DNA of 64,000 bases from Sarcophilus harrisii (GCF_902635505.1 NC_045427.1:254719922-254783921), one strand, 5' to 3'; counted from the stretch's first letter, positions 1-11,225 are shown. Translations and numbers: made by a program. Notes: generated from the sequence alone by a model not told the origin.

Positions 1-160
1 AGTTATTATTATTTCCATTTTACAGTTAAGAAAATTGAAGAAAACACATGAAATGACTTGCCCAGAGTAATTAGTAAATGTCTGAGACTAAATCTGAACT
101 TGGGTCTTCCTGAATCCAGGCCCAGAAATTTATCCATTGCACCACCTATCTGCTTCAGAG
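1..160 (-). mobile_element. MIR/THER1-type CORE-SINE, reverse orientation
   Basis: Read on the minus strand, this stretch starts with the SINE head (gcagataggtggtgcaatgg, close to the marsupial head ggcagctaggtggcgcagtgg), passes a box B-like region and ends with a form of ctcagtttcctcatctgtaaaatgg. It lies in AQR intron 3 and may be cut by the window edge. Confidence 0.75.
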
Positions 161-2472
161 GCAAATGTAATGGTGTCATTGTCAATAATGACAAAAGTAT
201 GTTTTACTATAAAAATGCTGACATTTTTTTCTATTTTTATTCTGCTTCTTGTTCTCCTTCCAGCTTTATTTAAACATTCTTGGAATAAATTAATTTTTCT
301 GATCTATGAACAAAAATTTCTGAAAACTTAATTTTTCCTCCACTGCTTTTCAATGTTCTGTAAGATGCTGCCCATAATCTTGCACCACTTTCTTGCATAA
401 GACTTTGCAAATGATTTCATATTGTAAACACTGTCTGCTATGTATCTTAATTGGACAAAATCAAGTTTTTGATGGAGTGGGTAACTTTGGCCTCTTCACT
501 GTGGGAACTGCTTAATAATATACTTTAGTAGAAAATAGTGATGATAATAACAACAACAACAAAAAAAAAACACTGCTGATTCACATCAAGATCTATTCTT
601 TTGTCTATTTTTCAGCATGAAGAGCTTTGTATGAAGAGCTATTTTAATAAAAGAGTAACTTTAATTGCATAGTATATCTTTTCATCTTTTATCTTTTCTT
701 CTAATTTGGTGTGAATTTTGAGCATGATTCTAACAAAATAAAAGATCTAAATGTACATAAGTAGCTGATTCAAAAAGGACTCCCCTATTAGCAACCATCA
801 CTTTATGGCTATTAAGATAGACAGATCAAGGATGAGCAGGATATGAATTGATGCAAAATAGAATGAGCAAAACCAAGAGAATACTGTATACAGAGTAACA
901 GCAATATTGTATAATGAAGAACTGTGACTCAGCTATTCTGAGCAATACAATGATCCAAGATAATCCCAAAGAACTAATGATGAAACATACTATCCACTTG
1001 CAGAGAAAGAACTAATATTGCTTGAAAGCAGACTGAAGTATGTTCTTTTCATTTTCTTCCATTCTTTAGTGTAGTCTTCCTGTTCAAAATGACTAACATG
1101 GAAGTATTTTACAGTATCCCACACATATAACCTATATCTAATTGCTTACCATGTCAGGGAGAGGTAAAAGAAGGGAGAGGGAGGGATAGAAAAGTTTAAA
1201 AATCATTCTAACATGTAATTAGTGGAAAGATAAATAAGTGTATATGTGTGTGTTTTTAAAACAGTATGATGTAGTTGAAAGAGAGCTAGCCATGAAACCA
1301 GGGCTCAAACCCTGAACCTTAACTTCTTAGTGTCCCAAGGCAACTATCCAAATCCATTTATTGCAAAATATATATTTGTCTTAATTGGTCAAGCAAGTTC
1401 ACAGATCAATTCAAATAAGATCAATTTCTTCCCTCCTCCACCCCTTTTAAAACATTACTTGGAACACATGATAACCAGTGACTTCCCAATTCTCTTCCTG
1501 AAAAAAGTACTGATGAGAGAGATGGATAGATGCATAAATCATACAAATATACATATCAATTTGTATATTATATTTGTATATGCATATAACTGCTTGATAT
1601 GGTACCATGCTTCAATTTATTTTTCATCATTCTCTTTTATATCAACTTTTACATTGATGTTATTGTATTAAAATACATGCTGACCTAATTTGGAGGATTT
1701 CTATTGGATCCTTTGTAAAATGTCTCTGTTTCCTTACAACCTGCTACAGATGTCGGCACAAAAACTGCAATTATTTCACAATGGCATTTTTTGATCATAT
1801 TTAATATAATGAAAGAAGAGATGATAAAGCATTATGTTAAAAAGTGTTTCTTATTGCCTTTGAATACACAAGGAGAAATATGTAAATGAAACAATCCAAA
1901 ATATGTATGATTGGAATGAGGTTGGTCATATAGCAAGATCAAGGGATAGCAGATATATAACTCAAGTACTATGACAGTACCTAAATAATGTGAAGAGACC
2001 TAGAAGACAGTCATTCACCACTATCCCAACTTCTTAGGCCATCTGTGAAGAATCTAGACAAAAGTCACAAAAGTCAACTGATCAATAAACAATTATTTCT
2101 AAATTTTAAAATGCAGGACTAGAAGATCTTTCAACACTCTCCTTCCCAACTCATGAGTCTATGAACTCTGAAAATAAATCCAATCTTCTTAGTTCCAGGG
2201 AACTTGCAAGGAAAAAAGCCCAAATGCAACTGTGTTGAAACCACCTAAACCAGACACTAGATGGAAAAAGATAGGTATGACTATTATGAATCTTTAGACA
2301 GTTCGGGTTACCCTTCCAGACCAATTACTTCCATAATATATGTTATATTAGGAAGACACAGGAAAAAAAAATAAACAGTCAGCCTAAACATGAAAACAAA
2401 AAACAAAAAAACAAAAACAATGAAAAAAAAAAAATGGGGAAAAAAATATATATATATATATATATCACTTAC
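161..2472 (-). other. AQR: AQR intron 3 (partial), mostly unassigned
   Basis: This is the part of the intron after exon 3 that falls in the window; AQR exon 4 is not found here. Apart from the SINE at the left edge, the L1 3' end at 770-1215 and A-rich or TA-rich tracts near 550-570 and 2400-2465, I see nothing I can name. A weak SINE-head-like stretch lies near 1262-1320. Confidence 0.6.
770..1215 (+). mobile_element. L1 3' end, older marsupial subfamily
   Basis: The text runs from a form of gatgcaaagtgaaatgagcagaacc through acagcaatattgt, acaatgatccaaga and cagagaaagaact to an A/G-rich tract and a weak A-rich end. This matches the last part of a marsupial L1 ORF2 and its 3' UTR as I know them. 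It differs from the younger 3' UTR type seen at 8.2 and 38.9 kb, so it is probably an older subfamily. No target-site duplication is clear. Confidence 0.6.
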
Positions 2473-2513
2473 CTTGATCTGACGATCTCTTTTTCATATA
2501 TGGCTTCAATGAC
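2473..2513 (-). CDS. AQR: AQR coding exon 3 (41 nt)
   Basis: On the minus strand the exon reads VIEAIYEKEIVRSR, with the last Arg codon split 2+1 to the next exon. Human Aquarius, from memory, has VIEDIYEKEIVKSR at the same place. It is bounded by an acceptor (aatag before GTC) and a donor (AG followed by gtaagtg). Its length of 41 nt changes phase from 0 to 2. It encodes residues 45-58 of the N-terminal helical scaffold that precedes the SF1 helicase core. The following exon, expected to start FAIRKIMLLEFSQYLE, was not found between here and base 1. Confidence 0.93.
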
Positions 2514-3941
2514 CTATTACCAAAAATCAAAATAAGCAATACTGAATCAAAGTTATTTGGATAGATTCTATTCATTTTTCAGATAGTACTTTTATTTAAT
2601 TAGTAGTTTTCAACTCCTTAGATTACATAAGACAATCTTTTAGAAACAATGTATAATCATTTTAAACCAATATTTCACAATACATGTGAAGTAAAAGAAC
2701 AAATTAATGTAAAACTGCAGGATAAAATATAGTATTAGTCCAAATACAGGTTGTACAGCTAAAATGAAATCTCATTTACAAACTTTTTGAAAAGTAAAAA
2801 TACGTTATATAGCTAAGAACAGTTATAGATACACCAAAGTTTTTTTATAAATCAAACTAAGAGGAAAAAGTACAACCTTTATTTGGACTAGTATGATTAA
2901 ATAAAAAACATTTACAGTAATGTTAAAAAAACAAAGCAAAAGGTGTCACATTTTGGAAAAACAGGTAATGACACTTTAAAATATTTAATAGAGTTTTCCA
3001 ACTTCAAAATTCATAAACAATATTTCAGAATTCAGGCCCCAAAACGTAATGCCTAATAGAAGCAATTCATTTCATTTATGGATACAATTTGTTAAAATAT
3101 TCAAGGACACTTGAAGCTCTTCACTTAGTTCACCTGGAAAATGTTCTTTCCAGTCATCCTCTCCAGTTATCAATCTAGAATAACTGAAATGCATGTGGCA
3201 GTCTTTAAGTTCTGAGCAAAACTACATCCTCAATACACTGTGACATACTTTGATTTCTGGGGAAAGTTTGTCATTTCTTCAAGTTTTGCCTAGTTGGCAT
3301 GGAACTTGGGGAATCATCTACTGTTGATACTTTGCATCAAATTTCAACTAAAATAAAAATAGTATATATCAACTAGGGGAATATTACATTTCTTCTACCT
3401 TTCTAAAACTAGTAATTAAAATAGTACTGATGTTATCAAAGTGATCTAGGAGTTAAATCTTCCCACTCTCTGGTTGTAACGATGCTATTTGGGCATTTCT
3501 GTAATAACAGGAAAAAATTCGTTGAAGTCATATGTACAATCTAAATTATATCAAAGCAGTCAATATTTATCTATTTAAGGAGCATTTTTAAAATAAAATT
3601 CCAATATTTTTTTCAAATATCTTTAGGAATTCATTCTTTGGCCTCTCTCTCAAACTGAACTGAGTTTAGGTTACTCTCATTCAGCGGCATAATGAAGAAT
3701 TACAGCACTATTACATACCAGTCTCTATTTTAACCCTCCATCCCTTTATTGAAACTGGTCTTCCTCAAATCCATCAGATTAGAATTCCTATTCCTTTAGT
3801 CTTTCCTCCCTGGTTTAAAATCTCAAGTTATTTAAATATAATCATATGTTTAAAGATAACTAAGACTCCTAATTTACAAAAATAGGAGCCCAAAGTTTTA
3901 CATTATCTAGAAAATTTGTGACACAAACCAAAAATGCTTAC
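2514..3941 (-). other. AQR: AQR intron 2, no recognised element
   Basis: An AT-rich 1.4 kb intron with valid splice sites at both ends. I recognise no SINE, LINE or LTR in it, which is notable for this repeat-dense window. No other exon-like reading frame was seen. Confidence 0.75.
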
Positions 3942-3998
3942 CTTTGAATCGAAGGGAGATTTATTCTTGACATGTGGAGCCCAGTACTTACATGCTAG
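3942..3998 (-). CDS. AQR: AQR coding exon 2 (57 nt)
   Basis: The exon reads [19 protein letters not shown], against human [19 protein letters not shown] from memory. The acceptor is preceded by gcctttttag and the donor is AAG followed by gtaagc. It is 57 nt, phase 0 at both ends, and joins cleanly to exon 1 (ending FVTQ) and exon 3 (starting VIEA). AQR is a spliceosomal RNA helicase that binds intronic RNA upstream of the branch point and works with XAB2/SYF1, ISY1 and PPIE. This exon is part of its N-terminal armadillo-like region. Confidence 0.95.
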
Positions 3999-4289
3999 CT
4001 AAAAAGGCAAATAAAAAATACAGTTATTATCATATAATAAAATAATTTCTTTAATTGTAAAAGACCTCTAAAATAATTTAGGTTTAAAATCAAATCCATT
4101 ATTTTTTTTTTTCCCAAAACTTTCTCCTCCTGCTCAACTCACTATTTTCTGCTGCAGCTAGCGGCAGCACCATTCAATCAGTTACCATCCTCGAAACTTG
4201 TCACTTATGATTCCTTCCTATCTTCCTTACATCACATATAGTTACTTGCCATGTCACAATGATTCTGCCTCCAAAATATCTCTTGCAAT

Positions 4290-4449
4290 GAGCCATACAA
4301 TTTTTGGTCATGTCATACGTAGTAATTTGTTTTATTTGATTATGCATATACATTACAAGGCTTTGTTTTTCTTTTCTCTTTTCCAATGGAGAAGGGAAAT
4401 AAGGAAAGAAAATGTTATTTTTTTTCATTAAAAAAATAATTTTTAAAAA
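4290..4449 (+). mobile_element. 5'-truncated LINE 3' tail with 12 bp target-site duplication
   Basis: A 160 bp insertion into AQR intron 1 flanked by the direct repeat atctcttgcaat at 4278-4289 and 4450-4461. The body has the tail pattern gtaatttgttttatttgattatgcatat, then ttacaagg, a pyrimidine run, ccaatgg and an A-rich end. The same tail occurs at 22.2-22.5 kb. I take it as a LINE or LINE-mobilised 3' end; the family name is unsure. Confidence 0.7.
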
Positions 4450-4964
4450 ATCTCTTGCAATCATCATTATATTTCCATTCCCTAGCCCTAGTAAACAATT
4501 ACTTCTTGTTGGATTATAATAGTCTATAATAGTGTCTGAATTTTTCCTAGTCTCTTTCTGGCCTTCTCTTCTATCAATTCAACACATCAATGTCAATATC
4601 CTTCCTCCCCTTTCCACCAAAAAAAGCAACCTTCAGATCCTGACCTCCAAAGATTAGACTGGAGAGTAAAGAGTCTTAGGCAGTCCACCCTGAACCTGAG
4701 CTATGGTGAATGGTGGATGAGCAACTTACATATATATATATATGACAGCTCAGAGCCATGTTTCACAATTCCAGGGTCTACTCAAAATGGGCAGCATTTT
4801 TTTATCATCTGCCTCACATTCCTCTTACTCTACACCAGGAATAAGTCAATGCTACCATTGCTGCTGAAAAGGAAATGACAACTAACTATTCCACTCAAAA
4901 TCCCTCTACCTCCCTGAACCAAAATTACCTTTCATCACACATGCCCCATGGTGTCCCAATAAAT

Positions 4965-5205
4965 AGTACTGGGACTGGAACTGCAAAGACCTAAACTCAA
5001 ATCTGGTCTGAGATATGACTCCTTAGGTGATGCTGAGCAAGTCACTTAACCTGTTTGCCTCAAGTTTCTTCCACTGTAAAATGAAGATCATAAGAGCACT
5101 GACTTCACAGGATTGCTGTGAGGAACAAATGAAATTATATTTTTAAAGCATTTAGCACAATGCCTGACCTAGTGTAGGCACAATATAAAAGCTTATCCTC
5201 CCCCT
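4965..5205 (+). mobile_element. MIR/THER1-type SINE, near full length
   Basis: Contains the ordered CORE-SINE signatures: aactcaaatctggtctgag (box B region), gagcaagtcacttaacc, a form of cctcagtttcttcctctgtaaaatg, ttgctgtgaggaacaaatga, and the tail tttagcacaatgcctg. It lies in AQR intron 1. A short L2-like 3' tail follows at about 5220-5320. Confidence 0.85.
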
Positions 5206-5439
5206 CCCTATACATATCTTCTCATCAGAATGTAAACTTGAGAGGAAAAAGTCACTTTTACGCTTGTATCCTCAGACTTAAGCATATTATAAGTCCCTGT
5301 TCCTTCATTCATTGGCAATATTCCTGATATTTTCCTGAAGTTTTACCCTGGTCACACAGGTTATACACCAAGATCTTTTAATAACTAAAGATCTTAAAAC
5401 AAAGATTCAAATAGTGGAATCAAATAATCAAGAATTTCT

Positions 5440-5840
5440 TAAAGCCTACTATGTGCTAGGAACTGAAGACAAAGACAAAATTAATCAATCTTTGCCCTCA
5501 AGAAGCTTACATTCTATTAAAAGAGCCATGTTTATAAACAAATAAGAATGAAATATATACAAAATAAATAAAAGGCAATTTGGAGAAAGGTGGAAGGACA
5601 AATTAGCAAGGGAAAATAAGGAAAAGTTTCACAGAGAAGCTGGAACTGTGCCAAGTTTTGAAGGGGGGTTGGGGGAGAGGGAGGAATGTCTTAAAAAGGG
5701 CAGAAAAGGTTAGTACCAGGTTGTAAAAGATCTTAAAAGCTAAAGAGTGGAGTTTACATAAGATTCAAAAAAAAGCCATTGGAGCTTAATGAGTAGAGGA
5801 GTAACAAGGTCAAACAAGCACTTTAGCAACTGTAAGGCAA
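5440..5840 (-). mobile_element. L2 LINE 3' region, reverse orientation
   Basis: Starts with ctactatgtgctaggaactg and tttgccctcaagaagcttac, which are the reverse complement of the L2 3' end. It continues through the reverse of the region matching gtaaaagatcttaaaagc and ccattggagcttaatgagtag to about 5835. Degenerate, in AQR intron 1. The 5840-6470 interval that follows holds nothing I can name. Confidence 0.75.
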
Positions 5841-6474
5841 ATGAAAAAGAATCAAGTTACCACCACACTTCCCAACAATTAAAACCTAAGAAAATCTAAT
5901 GCAAAGATTGATAAACAGGAATAAAAGAAGAAGGATATATAAAATGACAGATAAATAACTCATCAAAAGAAGACTTGTACTACCTATTCACAAATGTGGT
6001 CTATACATCAATGTCTAAATATACAGAATTATCCCTTAAGAAATTGAACAGGCACAGATTAACAGATCAAATAAATTATGCTTCAGTCTAAGAAAAGGTA
6101 GGTGTATAATGATGTCTTTATAGGTACCAATAAATAAAAATAGAAGCAAGAAAAAAGAACTATATTGAGTTGTGTCCAGGTGAAGGAGGATACAACATTT
6201 TGCTATCCTCAAAAGTGGAAAGCACTGTTAACACACTTGGTTCAAGACATACTTGTTACTTAAGGAACTATGAACAAAAACTTTTCATGACCCCATGGCA
6301 AAGTTTCTCTACAATGTGCCTCAAAACTATTTTTCCAGCATCATTCATATTGCTCACCTTCATATTCTGTCATTCATTCTGTCTTCATATTCATATTCAT
6401 ATTCTGTCCTCCAGCCAGACTAGATTATTCAATTTCCAGAATACATCCTGAGTTTTTTCATAACTGTGTCAATG

Positions 6475-6912
6475 AATCATATATTACCTACAACTGGAAT
6501 GTCCTTTCCCCTATCCCTACCTGTTGAAATCCTGTACATCCTTCAGGCTTGGCTAAAGTTCTACTAATTTCCATGAAAATATCCTCTGCCCTGGCAGTCC
6601 AACCCAATCTCCTTCCTTTGAGCTCGGACAGATAGAACATAACATAACATATTTTAAAAAGATTTTAGCACCTGCACATAGTTGGAACTTAATAAAGGCT
6701 TGTTCCCCCTCTTATAGAAGAGATTCCAATGTACCCTGAAGACCACTGAGCCTTTCCATTCACCAATTTGCAACTGACTCTCTTACATGTGTTGTCTCCC
6801 AAATATATGGTAAACTTCGTGAGAGAAAGACCTGCTTTCTTTCCCTTTGTGTTCCAGGATTTAGCACAGTTTTGTTACATATTAAACACTTAATAAATGA
6901 CTTTTAATTCAC
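6475..6912 (+). mobile_element. L2 LINE 3' end
   Basis: Forward L2 signatures are visible: actggaatgtcctttcccc, gaaatcctgtacatccttcagg, ctctgccctggcag, and at the end gtgagagaaagacctgctttc, ttccaggatttagcacag and cttaataaatgactttt. The middle is diverged and may be two overlapping copies. It lies in AQR intron 1. Confidence 0.7.
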
Positions 6913-7020
6913 TTATTTATTTCATATGTATATACAAATATGAATACCAATGATGAAGAACTCTTATTTGAAGAATTTACTCCACCAACAACTAAATTCA
7001 TCACTCAGAGAACTTCTTTC

Positions 7021-7290
7021 AGTACAAAGCAAGTTGAATCACTTGTCCAGAGCCACAAAGCTAATATATGTCAGTAAGAATTTGAAATCAGGTCCTCAAG
7101 AATTAGAATACAGCACTTCTTTTATATATAAAAATCCCAACTTGCACATTTACTATGGAATCATGAGCAAATCATTTAACCTAAAATTCAATATCCTCAT
7201 CAGAAACATTTAACTGTGTAAAGCCTAGCTCAAAGTTGTTATGAAGATAAAATAAGAATGTAAAGTACTCTGTAAATTTTAAATCCCCAT
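7021..7290. mobile_element. Two MIR-type SINE fragments in opposite orientation
   Basis: 7021-7118 is a reverse-strand MIR (cacttgtccagagccacaaagct, then a form of ggatttgaactcaggtcctc). About 7135-7290 is a forward MIR (ggaatcatgagcaaatcatttaacc, caatatcctcatc, ttgttatgaagataaaat, gtaaagtactctgtaaa). Together they form a divergent inverted pair in AQR intron 1. A short L2-like tail follows at about 7310-7395. Confidence 0.6.
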
Positions 7291-7399
7291 TAAAAAACCA
7301 TGTATCTTATCCCTGTCTATCTGATGAGATTGTAAATTCCTTAAGGTGGGAATAGTACCTTATACATCTTCTGCAACCCATCAGAGGGCCTTAAGATAT

Positions 7400-7401
<2 letters not shown>

Positions 7402-7468
<67 letters not shown>

Positions 7469-7480
7469 CATATATTATAT
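7402..7480. repeat. (TA)n/(CA)n microsatellite
   Basis: About 80 bp of TA dinucleotides interrupted by a short (CA) run. Any reading frame across it (for example the YIYIYIY-type run on the minus strand) is an artefact of the repeat. Confidence 0.98.
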
Positions 7481-7569
7481 ATGGACTATTCCTGTTTTGA
7501 ATACTATAACATATAATCTTATACTTTTCAAAATAATACAATAAGGATTAATTTCATTTGCTCTTCACA

Positions 7570-7680
7570 AAAATCCTGTGAACTGAGGGCAGGCAAGAGA
7601 AAGTGAGGAAAGGGAAGAGTTAAATAATCTGCCCAATATCCAGATCTCCTGACTTGGACCATCACACTGCTTCATACTTT
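7570..7680 (-). mobile_element. Degenerate MIR-type SINE, reverse
   Basis: Contains aagagttaaataatctgccc, atatccagatctcctgact and ccatcacactgcttc, in the order expected for the reverse complement of a MIR core and head. Strongly diverged. Confidence 0.45.
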
Positions 7681-8166
7681 TCAAGTCTATGTATAAGAAG
7701 GTTCAATACTCAGAGTCTCCCATGTCTAGAAAGAAGAGAGAAAAATCCATTTTATCAACTTCTCTTTGGGCTTCAATTTACTCAACTGTAAAATAGAAAT
7801 TGGTCCACTACCAATAACTAAAGATGTATAAAGTAACATCCCTTCTCTTAAAGAATTTATAATTTCACCAGGAAGACAAGATACACAACTGGTTTTTAGA
7901 TGAGGTTTTAAAGTTTACAAATGTGCATTCTAGCCCCAAATCTATGATACTACAAGTTATTTTATTCATATGAAAGGTTTTTTATAGACTGATGACAGGT
8001 TTGCATGGATCCATACATGCACTTGTCACATAGCAGGCACTTAATAAAAGCTTTTTACAAAGTTATTTTTCCCTTTTGGACCCCTTTATTGAAAGGATCC
8101 TGAGTATTTTCCAGAGTCCCAGTGTCCATCAAGGAATGCTAAGTAGGACTAAAAGAGTGCCTGACA

Positions 8167-8707
8167 GGGCCAAGAGATCATTATATACTTCAACAACAAT
8201 ACTATATGATGACCAGTTCTGATGGACCCAGCCCATCCTCAGCAACGAGATCAACCAAATCATTTCTAATGGAGCAGTAATGAACTGAACCAGCTACGCC
8301 CAGAGAAAGAACTTTGGGAGATGACTAAAAACCATTACATTGAATTCCCAATCCCTATATTTATGCCCACATACATTTTTTATTTCCTTCACAAGCTAAT
8401 TGTACAATATTTCAGAGTCTGATTCTTTTTGTACAGCAAAATAACAGTTTGGTCATGTATACTTATTGTGTATCTAATTTATATATTTAATGTATTTAAC
8501 ATCTACTGGTCATCCTGCCATCTAGGGGAGGGGGGGAGGGGAAAGAGGAGAAAAATGGGAACAAGAGGTTTGGCAATTGTCAATGCTGTAAAGTTACCCA
8601 TGCATATAACCTGTAAATAAAAGGCTATTAAAAAATAAAAAAAAATTTTTTAAAGAAATTGTTTTAAATGTAACTAGGGAAAAATATTAAATTAAAAAAA
8701 AAAAAAA
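8167..8707 (+). mobile_element. 5'-truncated young-type L1 with 16 bp target-site duplication
   Basis: Begins inside the very end of ORF2 (ccaagagatcattatatacttc, elsewhere encoding ...RRSLYTSTTIPYDDQF) and runs through the L1 3' UTR to aaataaaaggctat and an A-rich tract. It is flanked by aaaagagtgcctgaca at 8151-8166 and 8708-8723. After the first A-rich tract there are about 60 further bases ending in a second poly(A), which looks like a 3' transduction. It interrupts an older L2/MIR tail in AQR intron 1. Confidence 0.9.
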
Positions 8708-8723
8708 AAAAGAGTGCCTGACA

Positions 8724-9010
8724 TATTGCAAGTGCTTCGTAAATACTTGCTGACCGCCGATTTAGGGATAACTGCTTTCAATTGCCTGCATTTGTGTCTG
8801 TTAATGCCACATTTATTCAGTAACATTCATGCATCTTTGACTCCTCCCGGTTTTCCTCACACCACTTTTATGATCAGTTTCCAAGCCCCGAAGATCCAAC
8901 CTCCTAAGTCTCTTCCATCCATCATTTTATTTCCTCTCTCTAATTCTAATAAACACTTGATTCTTGTTGGATGACTTCTACAATAATCTCTTAAATTAAC
9001 CTCTTAATCT
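8724..9010 (+). mobile_element. Degenerate L2-like LINE sequence
   Basis: Continues the host repeat split by the L1 at 8167 (tattgcaagtgcttcgtaaatacttgctgac, the usual L2/MIR terminus). The rest has L2-like runs such as actcctcccggttttcc and caacctcctaagtctcttcc. Assignment of the second half is weak. Confidence 0.4.
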
Positions 9011-9169
9011 TTTCCACTCTCTTTCCATCCCCCTCTTCTAGCAATCACATACGGTTTAACTGAAAGCTTCTAACTTTCCTCCTGCCTCACTTTCCCTTTC
9101 TAGATTTAAAAAGCAAACATAATAATAATAAAGAAGCCTCCTAGCAGTTTCTGGATGGACAAGAAAGCC

Positions 9170-9660
9170 GAACTAGAATCTGTTCCCCAAAAAAAAGGAG
9201 CGGAGAAGCCCCCCAGCACTGTGCCGTCCTCTTGCCTCACCCCCATCTACTCAAGACCCGGGGGTCTGCAGGTCCTCGCTCCTCTCCCCTCCCCTGCTCC
9301 ATCCCCGCCCCCTCCGCCTTCTCCTTAGACTACTAGATCCCCATTGCTCCGAACCCCGCCGCAGTCACCTGGGTTACGAACTCGGCGTTGATCTGGGACA
9401 CCGTGGGGGCCAGGATCTTCTTGGGCGGCGCGGGGGTCGCCATAGTCGGGCGGCCCTTGATCCAAGCCTAAGAGCAGCGGGAGGCGAGCGCAGGCCCCTG
9501 GCTCGCCCCAGAGATGTCTCTCCACACACACCGGCGAAGAACGGCCAGTGCTTCCGGGATCCAATCCCGAGCGGAAATCGTCACTTTCAGGAAGAGAGAG
9601 AAAGGAGCCTGCGGTTACAAGTTTCCCGCGGAGTAGAAGGAACGGAAGTGGTCATAGAAA
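9170..9660 (-). promoter_or_regulatory. AQR: AQR CpG-rich promoter and 5' UTR
   Basis: The GC content and CpG density rise sharply around AQR exon 1, in an otherwise AT-rich region. Upstream of the ATG (toward higher coordinates) there are ETS/GABP-like sites: cttccggg near 9555 (reverse of cccggaag), gagcggaaat near 9571 and aacggaagtgg near 9641. No TATA box is evident. This is typical of a housekeeping, dispersed-start promoter; the precise transcription start cannot be read from sequence. Confidence 0.7.
9369..9443 (-). CDS. AQR: AQR coding exon 1 (start codon to first donor)
   Basis: The minus strand reads ATG then 24 further codons, MATPAPP followed by [18 protein letters not shown], and stops at a donor (CAG followed by gtgactgc). 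Human AQR, from memory, starts [25 protein letters not shown], so the match is decisive although the exon is only 25 codons. It joins in phase 0 to exon 2 across a 5.4 kb intron. AQR (about 1,485 aa in human) is a DEAD-like SF1 helicase of the intron-binding complex, acting in the nucleus before and during the first splicing step. The longer reading frame on this strand at 9325-9564 is in another frame and is not the protein. Confidence 0.96.
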
Positions 9661-10098
9661 CACTCTGGGATAGAGGAGCAAGGAATGAAGAAGAGACCTC
9701 TTTCTATACTTCCCCCTGCCGGCAGACTTAGAGAAAGCACGGAGGGCAAAGGCTGATTTCTCTTTACGTTTGGTGCTGGCAGTGGGGAGGATGGTGTTGA
9801 AGAAGGAGGACAAGGCAGGGAGATGCATACAAGCAGTGATGAAGGGAGCGAGTTTACCCAATCATCTGCTCTGTCTTACTTGCCCATTCTGTAGCAATGG
9901 GTGACCTACGTTTCCCAAGTCCCTAGGAGATCACTGGAGTCATCAGGAAGACTGATGGAATCCAGATGGAGACATGGAGATGCAACATGATACTTTTTAA
10001 ATACTATTTAAATAAAGTATTTAAACTACTTGGGAAAGTCCTGAATGCAAAGTCACTCCCTGTGGCAGCTAAGCACTTTGTCACAGGACCTAACTCTT

Positions 10099-10893
10099 TT
10101 TTTTTTTTTAATAACTTTTTATTTTCAGAACCCATGCCAGGATAATTTTTTACAACATTATCCCTTGCACTCACTTCTGTTCTGATTTTTCCCCTCCCTC
10201 CCTCCACCCCCTCCCCAATATGGCAAGCAGTCCTATACATGTTAAATAGGTTACAGTATATCCTAGATACAATATATGTGTGCAGAACTGAACAGTTCTC
10301 TTGTTGCACAGGGAGAATTGGATTCAGAAGGTAAAAATAACCCAGGAAGAAAAACAAAAATGCAAACAGTTTACATTCATTTCCCAGTGTTCTTTCTTTG
10401 GATGTAGCTGCTTCTGTCCATCATTGATCAATTGAAACTGAGTTAGGTCTCTGACAAAGAAATCCACTTCCATCACAATACATCCTCATACAATATCGTT
10501 GTTGAAGTATATAATGATCTCCTGGTTCTGCTCATTTCACTCAGCATCAGTTCATATAAGTCTCTCCAAGCCTCTCTGTATTCATCCTGCTGGTCATTTC
10601 TTACAGAACAATAATATTCCATAATATTCATATACCACAATTTACCCAATCATTCTCCAATTGATGGACATCCATTCATTTTCCAATTTCTAGCTACTAC
10701 AAACAGGGCTGCCACAAACATTTTGGCACATACAGGTCCCTTTCCCTTCTTTAGTATCTCTTTGGGGTATAAGCCCAGTAGTAGCACCGCTGGATCAAAG
10801 GATATGCACAGTTTGATAACTTTTTGAACATAGTCCCAAATTGCTCTCCAGAATGGCTGGGTTTGTTCACAATTCCACCAACAATGTATCAGT
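10099..10893 (-). mobile_element. 5'-truncated L1, reverse, with 14 bp target-site duplication
   Basis: Poly(T) at the low-coordinate end followed by the reverse complement of the L1 3' UTR and the C-terminal end of ORF2 (for example the reverse of ...LLGLYPKE, ...QQDDF...). The flanks aggacctaactctt at 10085-10098 and 10894-10907 are an exact target-site duplication. It lies just upstream of the AQR promoter and splits a MIR-type SINE. Confidence 0.92.
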
Positions 10894-10907
10894 AGGACCT
10901 AACTCTT

Positions 10908-11225
10908 AATGTGCTTTATGCTCTGGACTTTATCCGAGCTCAAATCCTGACTCTGCCACCTGCTACCTATTTAACCTAATGTCTTTGGGAATATATTTTC
11001 TCAACTGTAAAATGAAGTTGAATAAAATGACCTCTAAGATTCCTTTTAGCATTAAATCTATGACCCTATAACTACTCGACTAAGTTGACCATGTTCAAAT
11101 TTCTGCTTTGCCTGTTGACTTTGGACAAACCACTAGAAGCTTCAGCCTCAATTTCCTCATCTGTAAATGGCAGGAAAGGGATCAAATTGCCTCTAAAATC
11201 TCCTTCAAAGCTAAATGTAAAATAA
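10908..11225 (+). mobile_element. Two CORE-SINEs in tandem, forward
   Basis: The first (10908-11070) has gagctcaaatcctgactctg, a form of ctcaactgtaaaatgaa, gaataaaatgacctctaag and catttaaatctatgacc. The second (about 11085-11225) repeats the order with ggacaaaccactagaagc, caatttcctcatctgtaaatgg and caaattgcctctaaaatc. Both have the tail type ending in a form of cagctctaaatctatgatcc. Confidence 0.7.

Noticed and set aside
1-2472. AQR exon 4 expected after exon 3
   Set aside because: I looked on the minus strand for FAIRKIMLLEFSQYLE and the LWMNYSPE region and found neither; the exon is probably left of the window.
9325-9564. 79-codon minus-strand frame at the AQR promoter
   Set aside because: It overlaps AQR exon 1 in another frame and crosses the splice donor. 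The exon 1 frame matches AQR.
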